Source of the DNA: Flagellimonas aequoris | GTDB taxonomy: Bacteria > Bacteroidota > Bacteroidia > Flavobacteriales > Flavobacteriaceae | Length of the DNA: 64,000 nt | NCBI RefSeq assembly: GCF_003584165.1 | Contig: NZ_QXFJ01000018.1 | Coordinates: 1 to 64,000 of the forward strand | Direction of reading: 5' to 3' | Shown here: positions 43,257-50,588 of the stretch, piece by piece | How positions within the stretch are numbered: the stretch's first letter is position 1 | Layout of the letters: the number at the start of each line of letters is the position of its first letter | Notes under the pieces: generated by a model | Databases searched by the model: none | What the model was told of the DNA's origin: nothing | What the model saw: the letters and a program-made list of their open reading frames with translations, nothing else | Made by a program: the position numbers and the translations under genes

Positions 43257-43517
43257 ATGAGTTTTCTATCAAAAAATGTAGTGCCGGATACGCGTGGTAG
43301 AATTTTTACCACCAATGCCGAAACCATGGACGATTTGGCCGAGATTAAAAGACAATTACTGAAAATGAAGGGTATTGATGAAGTTTCGATCGACCACAAA
43401 AAGTACCCAAAGGAATTGGTGGTCCGGACCAGTAAAATGGTCTCTGTGGAAAACATTCAAAAAGAGGTGGGGAAACTGGGTTTCGACATCATTCCCAAAG
43501 GTATTTTCGCCATATAA
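43257..43517 (+). CDS. Small HMA-like ferredoxin-fold protein without metal cysteines
   Basis: The 86-aa protein has the beta-alpha-beta-beta-alpha-beta pattern of heavy-metal-associated domains (RIFTTNAETMDDLAEIKRQL, MKGIDEVSIDHKKYPKELVV, NIQKEVGKLGFDI), but no CxxC; it contains no cysteine at all. It is therefore unlikely to carry copper and may be an adaptor or a sensor. Assignment is by pattern only. Confidence 0.6.
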   Translation: MSFLSKNVVPDTRGRIFTTNAETMDDLAEIKRQLLKMKGIDEVSIDHKKYPKELVVRTSKMVSVENIQKEVGKLGFDIIPKGIFAI

Positions 43518-43543
43518 TATAGTAACATAAAACATAATATATC

Positions 43544-44065
43544 ATGAAAAACGTAACAGTGGCCATTTGCAATACGCACAATGAGGCCGAAAAAGTGGTC
43601 AAAGATTTGAACGAAGCAGGTTTCAACATGAAAAAGCTTTCCATTATCGGTAAGGACTACCATGAGGAAGATAGAGTAGTGGGGTTCTACAACACAGGTG
43701 ATAGGGTAGCCAATTGGGGCAAGGCCGGAGCCTTTTGGGGAGGTATTTGGGGACTCATTTTTGGGGCAGGATTGTTCCTGATTCCTGGGGTCGGGCCAGT
43801 GGTCATGGCAGGTCCCATTGTGTCCTCGTTGGTTGGTGCCATGGAAGGGGCATTAGTGGTCGGCGGATTGTCCGCCCTTGGTGGAGCCCTCTTCAGCATT
43901 GGAATCCCCAAAGATTCCATTCTCAAGTTTGAGTCTGCACTGAAAGCGGACAAATACCTGGTATTGGCCACCGGTACCGAAGCGGAAATCGAAAAAGCCA
44001 AAAACATTATGGAATCAACCGTTTCAGATGTTACCGCGCATAGCGATAAAAAGGAATTGGTTTAA
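43544..44065 (+). CDS. DUF1269/general stress protein 17M-like membrane protein
   Basis: The 173-aa protein begins with a ferredoxin-like region (VAICNTHNEAEKVVKDLNEA and MKKLSIIGKDY), followed by two glycine-rich hydrophobic segments (residues about 60-125, such as GAFWGGIWGLIFGAGLFLIP). It ends with a second small domain. This is the layout of the general stress 17M/DUF1269 family. Gene context among stress proteins agrees. Biochemical role is unknown. Confidence 0.8.
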   Translation: MKNVTVAICNTHNEAEKVVKDLNEAGFNMKKLSIIGKDYHEEDRVVGFYNTGDRVANWGKAGAFWGGIWGLIFGAGLFLIPGVGPVVMAGPIVSSLVGAMEGALVVGGLSALGGALFSIGIPKDSILKFESALKADKYLVLATGTEAEIEKAKNIMESTVSDVTAHSDKKELV

Positions 44066-44084
44066 TCAAAAGTAATTACAAAAA

Positions 44085-44621
44085 ATGAGTATCATGAAAA
44101 ATTTAATTATAGTGCTGTTATTGATAGGTTCATCAGCCCAAACCTATGCACAAGATGTATTTTTTAAGGCCAAATTGGATGCAGAAGAGGTGCCGGCGGC
44201 CATTGTGGAAGCTGTTGAAAAGGATTTTCCGGGTTTTTCCGTGACCGAATACGCGGCCATTCCTTTGGAAGTCGTTGACGAAGAAGTTTTTGTCGATACC
44301 ACAAAGAAACCTGGATCGGAATATGATACCTACCAACTTGTACTTACCCAAGGGAACGATAGGTATTTGGATGCCACCTACAAGGTTGATGGGGAATTGT
44401 TGAGTACCGTGGAGCATCTCAAAAACGTTACACCTCCAGCACGGGTCAGAAACTCCGTGGCTGAAATGTACCCAGGCTGGACCATTGAAAAGGATGCCTT
44501 TAAAATGGTACACTATGAAGGTAAAAAAGCCAAGGAACGTTACAAATTGGTTCTTGGTAAGGACGATAAAAAAATGAAGGTATTTACCGATGAAAACGGT
44601 AAAATCCTGAAAGTATCTTGA
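44085..44621 (+). CDS. Secreted PepSY-like protein
   Basis: The 178-aa protein has a signal peptide (NLIIVLLLIGSSAQTYAQ) and two repeats of the PepSY-like/beta-lactamase-inhibitor-like fold, each with VPAAIVEAVEKDFPGFSV-type helix-strand (here about 35-52, and VRNSVAEMYPGWTIEKDAF later). Such proteins are common in Bacteroidota; ligand unknown. It is the last gene of the five-gene operon, followed by two terminators. It may start at the ATG at 44085 or at the internal one at 44094. Confidence 0.72.
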   Translation: MSIMKNLIIVLLLIGSSAQTYAQDVFFKAKLDAEEVPAAIVEAVEKDFPGFSVTEYAAIPLEVVDEEVFVDTTKKPGSEYDTYQLVLTQGNDRYLDATYKVDGELLSTVEHLKNVTPPARVRNSVAEMYPGWTIEKDAFKMVHYEGKKAKERYKLVLGKDDKKMKVFTDENGKILKVS

Positions 44622-44644
44622 TTGTTTTTTGATTGATGTTTTGG

Positions 44645-44671
44645 AATGAAAGAGACCTAGCTTTCATTTTG
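44645..44671 (+). terminator. Intrinsic terminator 1 after the envelope operon
   Basis: AATGAAAG (44645-44652) pairs with CTTTCATT (44661-44668), loop 8 nt, followed by TT and G. Confidence 0.65.
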
Positions 44672-44680
44672 TTAATGGAG

Positions 44681-44731
44681 AATGGGCAATACCAAGTTGA
44701 GATTTCAGCTAGAGTATTGCCCATTTCTTTT
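44681..44731 (+). terminator. Intrinsic terminator 2 after the envelope operon
   Basis: A 12-bp stem, AATGGGCAATAC (44681-44692) with 44714-44725, has an inner 6-bp stem in the loop and is followed by TCTTTT. Two terminators in a row isolate the envelope operon from the ATP-cone gene. Confidence 0.8.
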
Positions 44732-44765
44732 GCCATTAGTGTATATAGAGGTTTTTCCATATAGA

Positions 44766-44779
44766 TTGATAAAGGTCAA
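44766..44779 (+). promoter_or_regulatory. CRP/FNR-type site S1, before the ATP-cone nuclease gene
   Basis: TTGATAAAGGTCAA contains TGA-N6-TCA with TTGA/TCAA extended half-sites. Its centre is 58 bp before the ATG at 44831. The best -7-like box, TATTTTAG (44819-44826), ends 53.5 bp from the centre, further than at the other sites, so it would fit a more distal activator position near -60. Confidence 0.5.
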
Positions 44780-44830
44780 CTTGTTCATAGTGATGGCCGA
44801 ATGTCTCATTAGGATGCGTATTTTAGTGAT

Positions 44831-45673
44831 ATGGCAAATCAGAAGATAGACATCACCAAATCTTCCGGGGAGAAGGTTAGGTTTTCCATAGATAAGTTGC
44901 AGAAATCCCTTCGGTTGAGTGGAGCCAATGAAACCACAGTGCAGGAAATTGTCAAATCGGTACAGGATGAACTATATCCGGGTATTTCTACGAGGGAAAT
45001 CCACAATCGGGCCTTTGCCCTATTGAAAAAAAGAAAATCGGTTTATGCCTCCAAGTATAAATTGAAAAAGGCCATCTATGAGCTTGGCCCCACCGGTTTT
45101 CCTTTTGAGCGATTCTTGAGCGGAATCCTGCACTATTCCGGTTATCGCACCAAAGTGGGAGAGGTGTTACAGGGAACCTGTGTTTCCCACGAAATAGATG
45201 TGTTGGCCATTAAAAATGGCACCCTGAATATCATCGAGTGCAAATTTCATAGCGAGGATGGCCTCAATTGCAACGTAAAGGTTCCGTTGTATATCAATTC
45301 CCGATATCACGATGTTAAAATTCCCCTTGAGGCCAAAAAGGACAAGGATTTTGAGGACACCCTGGGATGGGTGGTAACCAATACCCGTTTTACCGCGGAT
45401 GCCCTCCAATACGGAAAATGTATGGGTTTGTACCTTTTGAGTTGGGATTATCCCGAAGGTGATGGACTAAAGGACAGGATCGATCGGTTGGGACTTTACC
45501 CGATTACCGTATCGACCTTGCTCAGCAATCGGGAAAAGGATTTTCTGTTGGAACGAGATATTGTCCTTTGCCGCCAATTGTTGAAAGATAGTTTTTACTT
45601 GGACCATCTAGGGGTCTCCAACGGAAGAAAGGAACGCATCTTGGGAGAAATGAAATCGTTGTGTGTAATGTAA
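44831..45673 (+). CDS. ATP-cone domain fused to a PD-(D/E)XK nuclease domain
   Basis: Residues about 5-90 form an ATP-cone (DITKSSGEKVRFSIDKLQKS, GISTREIHNRAFALLKKR), the nucleotide-sensing module known from ribonucleotide reductase and NrdR. Residues about 90-190 form a restriction-endonuclease-like fold: PFERFLSGILHYSGYRTKVG, then Asp123 in SHEIDVLAI and the ExK pair Glu136/Lys138 in IIECKFH, the PD-(D/E)XK metal site of Mrr-type nucleases. The C-terminal 90 residues are helical. It could be a nucleic-acid nuclease gated by ATP or dATP; that is inference. There is no cognate methylase, so classical restriction-modification is unlikely. The MBL nuclease gene starts 10 bp downstream. Confidence 0.82.
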   Translation: MANQKIDITKSSGEKVRFSIDKLQKSLRLSGANETTVQEIVKSVQDELYPGISTREIHNRAFALLKKRKSVYASKYKLKKAIYELGPTGFPFERFLSGILHYSGYRTKVGEVLQGTCVSHEIDVLAIKNGTLNIIECKFHSEDGLNCNVKVPLYINSRYHDVKIPLEAKKDKDFEDTLGWVVTNTRFTADALQYGKCMGLYLLSWDYPEGDGLKDRIDRLGLYPITVSTLLSNREKDFLLERDIVLCRQLLKDSFYLDHLGVSNGRKERILGEMKSLCVM

Positions 45674-45683
45674 GGAAAACAGG

Positions 45684-47054
45684 ATGAACAAACTTAAGAT
45701 TCAATTTTTGGGCGGGGCAGGAACGGTAACAGGATCTAAATTCCATTTGGATACAGATGAAATCAAGATTCTCGTGGATTGCGGCATGTTCCAGGGACTA
45801 AAAGAACTTCGGGAGCAAAACTGGGAACCCTTGCCCGTTGATGTACCCAATATTGATGTGGTCTTATTGACGCATGGCCATTTGGACCATTGTGGATATT
45901 TGCCTTTGCTGGTTCGGCAGGGTTTTATTGGAAAGATATTGGGAACAGCGCCTACTCTTGAGATTGCAAGGATCATTTTGGAGGATAGTGCAAAAATCCA
46001 TGAAGAGGAGGCGGATAGGGCGAACAGGGAAGGGTATAGCAAGCACGATCCTGCGCTGCCTTTGTATACGGAAGAAGATGTGAACCAAGCTTTAAAGCTT
46101 TTTGAAAGCATCGAGGAAGGAGAGGAAATCATCTTGTCGGAAAACTGCCGAGCCTGTTTTAAGTACAATGGACATATCATTGGTTCCACCTATATTGAGC
46201 TGCACCTTTTTGGCAAACTCTTTGTTTTTTCGGGAGATGTGGGAAGAATGCACGATGATTTGCTCAATCCGCCCAAACAGCCGAAGTGGGCCGACTATCT
46301 TTTTGTGGAAAGTACCTATGGGGATCGATTGCATCCCAAGGAAGATGTAGCGGGAATTCTGCAGGATTTGATTGATAGGACCCTTCAAGAACGGGGCACG
46401 TTGATCATCCCTTCCTTTGCGGTGGAACGTTTGCAGTCCCTGATGTACCAATTATGGAAATTATATAACAAGAATTTGATTCCCAATATCCCTGTTTTTG
46501 TGGACAGTCCCATGGGAACCAATGTGTTGGGCGTGTTCGAACATTTTTCACAATGGCACAAGCTTTCCTTGGAGGAATATCACAACATGTGCAACCATAT
46601 CAACTTGGTGAGTTCCTATCGCGAAACGTGGGAAACCATAGACGACCCAAGGCCAAAAATCGTGATTGCGGGCAGTGGAATGGTCACTGGGGGCAGGGTG
46701 CTGACCTATATCAAACAATTGGCAGACTTGGAGTCGACAACCATTCTTTTGGTAGGCTATCAAGCAGAGGAGACCCGGGGTCGAAAGTTGCTGGAAGGCG
46801 CTACGGAACTCAAAATGTTCGGCAAGTATGTGGACATCAAAGCCAAGATTATGCATTTGGAAAGTCTTTCCGCCCATGCGGACCAAGAAGAACTATTGAC
46901 ATGGATGGGCTCCATTCAGAATATACCTGAAAAGGTCTTTTTGATCCATGGGGAAAATACCGCGATGGAAACCTACAAAACAAAAATTCACGAAAGGTTC
47001 GGGTGGGACTGCCATATTCCAAGGCTGCACGAAGTAGTGGAGCTTTGGCTCTGA
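45684..47054 (+). CDS. Beta-CASP metallo-beta-lactamase fold RNA nuclease
   Basis: The 456-aa cytosolic protein has GGAGTVTGSKFHLDTDEIKI at the N-terminus, the metal motif THGHLDHCGYLP (HxHxDH) and GHIIGS, then SGDVG for the later metal Asp. The beta-CASP insert follows (about 200-370, with IPSFAVERLQSLMYQLW), with GSGMVTGGRVL and LVGYQAEETRGRKLL. The final RMMBL part has ESLSAHADQEELLTWM and FLIHGE. This is the CPSF73/Ysh1-like group, related to RNase J but without its extra C-terminal domain. Expected activity is RNA endo- or exonuclease. It is cotranscribed with the ATP-cone nuclease, and convergent with the uracil phosphoribosyltransferase gene one base away. Confidence 0.9.
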   Translation: MNKLKIQFLGGAGTVTGSKFHLDTDEIKILVDCGMFQGLKELREQNWEPLPVDVPNIDVVLLTHGHLDHCGYLPLLVRQGFIGKILGTAPTLEIARIILEDSAKIHEEEADRANREGYSKHDPALPLYTEEDVNQALKLFESIEEGEEIILSENCRACFKYNGHIIGSTYIELHLFGKLFVFSGDVGRMHDDLLNPPKQPKWADYLFVESTYGDRLHPKEDVAGILQDLIDRTLQERGTLIIPSFAVERLQSLMYQLWKLYNKNLIPNIPVFVDSPMGTNVLGVFEHFSQWHKLSLEEYHNMCNHINLVSSYRETWETIDDPRPKIVIAGSGMVTGGRVLTYIKQLADLESTTILLVGYQAEETRGRKLLEGATELKMFGKYVDIKAKIMHLESLSAHADQEELLTWMGSIQNIPEKVFLIHGENTAMETYKTKIHERFGWDCHIPRLHEVVELWL

Positions 47055-47055
47055 C

Positions 47056-47709
47056 TTACAATTTTACCCCATAGCTCAGGTCGCCCGCATCGCCAAGCCC
47101 GGGAATGATATACCCCTTGCTGGAGAGGGCATCATCCACGGCAGCGATCCATAGTTGGGTATCCTCAGGAAATACATTCTCTACCCTGGCCACGCCAATT
47201 TTGGAACCGATCACGGAAATAATGTGGATTCGCTTGGGTGTACCGTGTTTCTTCAAGGCATTGAGCACATTTTCCAGAGTCTTTCCAGTGGCCAACATGG
47301 GATCGGTCAAGATCAGAATTTTATCATCCAACGACGGCGCTGCGAAGTATTTTACAATCACTTCAAAATCATCACCATCGTTTGGATGGTGTCTATAGGC
47401 AGAAATAAAGGCGTTTTCGGCAGCATCAAAAAAACTTAAAAGTCCTTGGTGCAATGGAAGTCCTGCCCTTAATACGGAACATAGCACCAGTTGGTCCGAA
47501 CAGAGATAGGTCTTTTTGGTTCCCAGGGGAGTGGTGATGTCGGCCTCTTCATAATCCAAGGTTTTGCTCACCTCATAGGCAAGCACCTCCCCAATACGTT
47601 CAATGTTCCTTCGGAAACGCATGACGTCTTTTTGGATGTTGACATCCCGCATCTCCGCAATGAAAGTGTTCAAAATGGAATTGGTCTGATCGAACTGGTG
47701 TACTATCAT
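47056..47709 (-). CDS. upp: Uracil phosphoribosyltransferase
   Basis: The 217-aa enzyme converts uracil plus PRPP into UMP. LCSVLRAGLPLHQGLLSFF is the family core and ILTDPMLATGKTL is the PRPP-binding loop; common Upp has LATGGS in that place, here LATGKT, which is a typical Bacteroidota variant. PGLGDAGDLSYGVKL ends the protein. It acts in nucleobase salvage. Convergent with the beta-CASP nuclease gene with one base between stops. Confidence 0.92.
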   Translation of the reverse strand: MIVHQFDQTNSILNTFIAEMRDVNIQKDVMRFRRNIERIGEVLAYEVSKTLDYEEADITTPLGTKKTYLCSDQLVLCSVLRAGLPLHQGLLSFFDAAENAFISAYRHHPNDGDDFEVIVKYFAAPSLDDKILILTDPMLATGKTLENVLNALKKHGTPKRIHIISVIGSKIGVARVENVFPEDTQLWIAAVDDALSSKGYIIPGLGDAGDLSYGVKL

Positions 47710-47790
47710 CAGAATATACTTTGGTTATCTGGTTGAATGGTTTTTGTAAAAATAAGTAGAAAGTTCGGATGGGTAGATATTCCTTTTCCT

Positions 47791-47802
47791 GATAACGATC
47801 AT
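47791..47802 (+). promoter_or_regulatory. CRP/FNR-type site S2, before the DnaJ/CbpA gene
   Basis: TGATAACGATCA is TGA-N6-TCA. The -7-like box TTATTTTG (47826-47833) differs from TAnnTTTG only at position 2 and ends 36.5 bp from the palindrome centre, placing the site at about -42 relative to the expected start. Confidence 0.6.
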
Positions 47803-47904
47803 TGCAAACCTTCGCGATCTTTTTCTTATTTTGATGTGAAGTTTGCCTTGAACGGATTTTAGAAACTTCAAGGTGTTTTAGAACAGCGATTACGATATCG
47901 AATT

Positions 47905-48813
47905 ATGGATTTTATTGATTATTACAAGGTATTGGGGATTGATAAAAATGCAAGTACCGATGATATTAAAAAAGCATATCGGAAACTTGCCAGAAAATAT
48001 CACCCTGATTTAAACCCGAACGACAAGGAAGCCGAAATGAACTTTAAAAAAGTGAACGAGGCCAATGAGGTGCTTTCGGACCCGGACAAGCGCAAAAAGT
48101 ACGACCAGTACGGCAAGGATTGGCAACATGCGGAGGAGTTCGAGAAAGCAAAACGTTCCAGGGCGCAAAGACCACAGGGGGATTATTCGGGATATACCTA
48201 TTCCCATTCAGGGGAATCAGCACAGGATTTTTCAGATTTTTTTGAATCCATGTTCGGGGGTGCCGCTGGCTTTGGGGGTCGTGGACAAAAAGTTCGTTAC
48301 CGTGGCCAGGATTATCATGCCGAGTTGCAATTATCCCTTATGGATGTGTACACGACGCAAAAACAGACCCTCACCGTAAACGGGAAGAATATCCGATTGA
48401 GCATTCCAGCTGGCATCGAGGATGGACAGACCATCAAAATCAAGGGGCATGGTGGTCCAGGGATAGAGGGCGGTCCGGCCGGTGACCTTTATATCACCTT
48501 TTCCATTGTGAACAACACGGACTTTAAGAGAGATGGTGCCGATCTATATAAAAATGTACAGATTCCTTTGGTAAAAGCAGTACTGGGAGGTGAAATGGTG
48601 GTGGATACCCTGACGGGAAAAGTAAAGTTGAAGGTTGCACCAGGTACTGATAATGGGACCAAGGTAAAACTTAAAGGGAAAGGGTTTCCCAAATACAAAA
48701 AAGAAGGTCAATTTGGGGATTTGATCCTTACCTATACCGTGAAGATTCCCAAAAACCTGACTTCGGAGCAACGTTCTCTTTTTGAAGCCTTGGAAAAAAC
48801 CAACCTAGTTTAA
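47905..48813 (+). CDS. cbpA: CbpA-type DnaJ co-chaperone
   Basis: The J domain (residues 1-70) has [12 protein letters not shown], the HPD motif in [10 protein letters not shown] and [16 protein letters not shown] Gly/Phe linker ([14 protein letters not shown]) and the two C-terminal beta domains ([19 protein letters not shown] and [20 protein letters not shown] region) follow. There is no zinc-finger, so it is a class II, CbpA-like protein. It stimulates DnaK ATPase. cbpM follows after 4 bp, as in E. coli. Confidence 0.94.
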   Translation: MDFIDYYKVLGIDKNASTDDIKKAYRKLARKYHPDLNPNDKEAEMNFKKVNEANEVLSDPDKRKKYDQYGKDWQHAEEFEKAKRSRAQRPQGDYSGYTYSHSGESAQDFSDFFESMFGGAAGFGGRGQKVRYRGQDYHAELQLSLMDVYTTQKQTLTVNGKNIRLSIPAGIEDGQTIKIKGHGGPGIEGGPAGDLYITFSIVNNTDFKRDGADLYKNVQIPLVKAVLGGEMVVDTLTGKVKLKVAPGTDNGTKVKLKGKGFPKYKKEGQFGDLILTYTVKIPKNLTSEQRSLFEALEKTNLV

Positions 48814-48817
48814 AGAC

Positions 48818-49108
48818 ATGAAACAGGAAAACTACATATCGATCAAAACGTTTTGCGAACATCATGGGGTGCAGGAATCCTTTGTTTTCTCCATGCATGA
48901 ATTTGAACTGTTACATGTTGCCCAAGACCAAGATGAGGCCCTCATCCCCATGGAAGAATTGCCTATTTTGGAAAAGATGGTGCGGTTGCACCATGATCTC
49001 GATATCAACCCGGAAGGCATCCAGGCCGTATACCATTTATTGGAGCAGGTGGAAAACCTTCAGCAGGAGGTTATGGCACTTCGCAGAAAACTGGACCGAT
49101 TGGGATGA
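48818..49108 (+). CDS. cbpM: CbpM-type chaperone modulator
   Basis: The 96-aa MerR-like protein (ISIKTFCEHHGVQESFVFSM, EELPILEKMVRLHHDLDINP, EGIQAVYHLLEQVENLQQEV) matches CbpM, which binds the J domain of CbpA and inhibits it. Its location immediately after cbpA confirms the assignment. Confidence 0.9.
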   Translation: MKQENYISIKTFCEHHGVQESFVFSMHEFELLHVAQDQDEALIPMEELPILEKMVRLHHDLDINPEGIQAVYHLLEQVENLQQEVMALRRKLDRLG

Positions 49109-49131
49109 CCTAAGCCCCATTAATTTAGGGA

Positions 49132-49147
49132 TATGACCCAGGTCATA
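49132..49147 (+). promoter_or_regulatory. CRP/FNR-type site S3, before universal stress protein 1
   Basis: TATGACCCAGGTCATA is a 7-bp inverted repeat containing TGA-N6-TCA. The -7-like box TAAATTCG (49169-49176) has one mismatch to TAnnTTTG and ends 36.5 bp from the centre. Confidence 0.65.
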
Positions 49148-49277
49148 GGATGTGGCATGTACTGTTTTTAAATTCGAAATAAAATCCAGACAAATGAAAA
49201 CTATCACAGGAATAGGGGTTTTGGATTTTGGATTCTTCATTCAGGAACAAAGTCCCATTGCGTTAACATCGGATATC

Positions 49278-50099
49278 ATGAAAAAAATACTAGTGCCCAT
49301 CGATTTTTCACAGCATTCGGAATATGCCCTTGAAGTGGCAGCACAGATTGCCAAGCAACATGAGGCGGGAATTTTGATACTTCACATGATCGGAGTGGCC
49401 GATTCTGTTTTGGACAACTCGGAAATCGCAGAGGAACAAGAGGCCAAATATTACTTGAAAATGGCCAAGAGCAAGCTCAAAGAATTCACTAATAAAGACT
49501 ATTTAAAAGAAATTCCTGTGGAGGCCATTATCCAGAACTACAAGGATTTTAAGGAAGTGAACCAAGTGGCCCAAGAACAAAATTGTGATTTGGTGGTGAT
49601 GGGTTCCCATGGTACCAGTGGCCTTTCCGATCTTTTTGTGGGATCCAATACCGAAAAGGTGGTCCGGACCTCGGATATACCTGTATTGGTCATCAAACAA
49701 CGCCACCAAGACCTTAAGGTCAATAAGATTGTCTTTGCATCCGATCTGGAAAAGGAGAGCATCCCTGCTTTTAAGAAAGCATCCGCATTCGCCAGATTGT
49801 TATCAGCTTCCATTGAAATTGTGTACATCAACCATGCTGGGGCCAATTTTATGGGTTTTGATGATGTGGAAAAAAGAGTGGAATCCTTTAAAAAGGAATT
49901 GGGCGAACCGGTTGAGGTCAATTTTTACAATTACCACACTGTGGAAGGAGGTCTTTTCAATTATTGTTTCAGGAACGATGTCGATCTTTTAGTGATCCCA
50001 ACCCACGGTAGAAAGGGATTGGCCCATTTTGTGGTAGGCAGTTTGGCGGAAAATGTATCCAATCACGCCAAAATGCCGGTCATGACCATTAAACTATGA
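49278..50099 (+). CDS. Tandem universal stress protein 1
   Basis: The protein has two UspA domains. The first begins MKKILVPIDFSQHSEYALEV and holds the ATP-binding pattern G-2x-G-9x-GS within GSHGTSGLSDLFVGSNTEKV. The second begins about residue 145 (KIVFASDLEKE) and has THGRKGLAHFVVGS. The usual USP start is the ATG at 49278. An in-frame ATG at 49194 would add 28 residues (MKTITGIGVLDFGFFI...) and lies just after the expected transcript start near 49182, so a longer form is possible. USPs bind ATP and help survival in growth arrest or low oxygen. Site S3 precedes it. Confidence 0.88.
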   Translation: MKKILVPIDFSQHSEYALEVAAQIAKQHEAGILILHMIGVADSVLDNSEIAEEQEAKYYLKMAKSKLKEFTNKDYLKEIPVEAIIQNYKDFKEVNQVAQEQNCDLVVMGSHGTSGLSDLFVGSNTEKVVRTSDIPVLVIKQRHQDLKVNKIVFASDLEKESIPAFKKASAFARLLSASIEIVYINHAGANFMGFDDVEKRVESFKKELGEPVEVNFYNYHTVEGGLFNYCFRNDVDLLVIPTHGRKGLAHFVVGSLAENVSNHAKMPVMTIKL

Positions 50100-50507
50100 T
50101 CAAGTTCTGAACAACAGTTCCAATCGCCCCAATTGAATCAATTCCGCCTTGTTGCTGCCGGCAAAAGCCGAGGTGATGGCCCTAGCGGTGGACATGATCA
50201 GTTGCTTTATGTTGGGGGTGAACAGGATTTTGTTTTCAGTGTAGAACTGTTCAAATTCCTCATACATCTCATTGTTGTCCTTCCCATATTCCAAGAGCCA
50301 ATCAAATACGGTTTCAATTTGAAAAGCGGCATCGGTACCAAACTCATCCTCAACGGAATCCACATCCAACCAATGGTCATGCACCACTTCGTTCAATTTT
50401 TCCATTTCTTTTACATGGATGCTGTGATCGGCCATGGCAACAGCATAAAAAAGCTTCCCTAGGTTTTGATAAAATTCATTTCCAAGTTTTTTTCCAGAAT
50501 CCAACAT
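50100..50507 (-). CDS. TerB-like helical protein
   Basis: The 135-aa soluble, all-helical protein has LFYAVAMADHSIHVKEMEKL, the acidic helix pair characteristic of the TerB/DjlA-type fold, followed by a second similar unit. TerB proteins are linked with tellurite and envelope stress, but the function is not known. Its start is 82 bp from the divergent kinase start, and site S4 stands at the right distance to activate this gene. Its 3' end abuts universal stress protein 1. Confidence 0.7.
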   Translation of the reverse strand: MLDSGKKLGNEFYQNLGKLFYAVAMADHSIHVKEMEKLNEVVHDHWLDVDSVEDEFGTDAAFQIETVFDWLLEYGKDNNEMYEEFEQFYTENKILFTPNIKQLIMSTARAITSAFAGSNKAELIQLGRLELLFRT

Positions 50508-50564
50508 TTTAGTAATTTTTAGTACTTATTTAATAAATATAGGCATGGAAAAAATTCCTCCCCA

Positions 50565-50576
50565 TGACCAAAATCA
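50565..50576 (-). promoter_or_regulatory. CRP/FNR-type site S4, between TerB-like gene and histidine kinase
   Basis: TGACCAAAATCA is TGA-N6-TCA. On the minus strand, a -7-like box TATATTTA (50541 to 50534) ends 36.5 bp from its centre, so it probably activates the TerB-like gene. Toward the kinase gene it lies only 24 bp before the GTG start and would overlap that promoter, where it might repress. Confidence 0.6.
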
Positions 50577-50588
50577 GTACTTTTAGAT

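Noticed and set aside
44831..45673. Restriction-modification or defence system based on the PD-(D/E)XK protein
   Set aside because: No methyltransferase, specificity subunit or known defence partner is nearby; the neighbours are stress and RNA/nucleotide genes.
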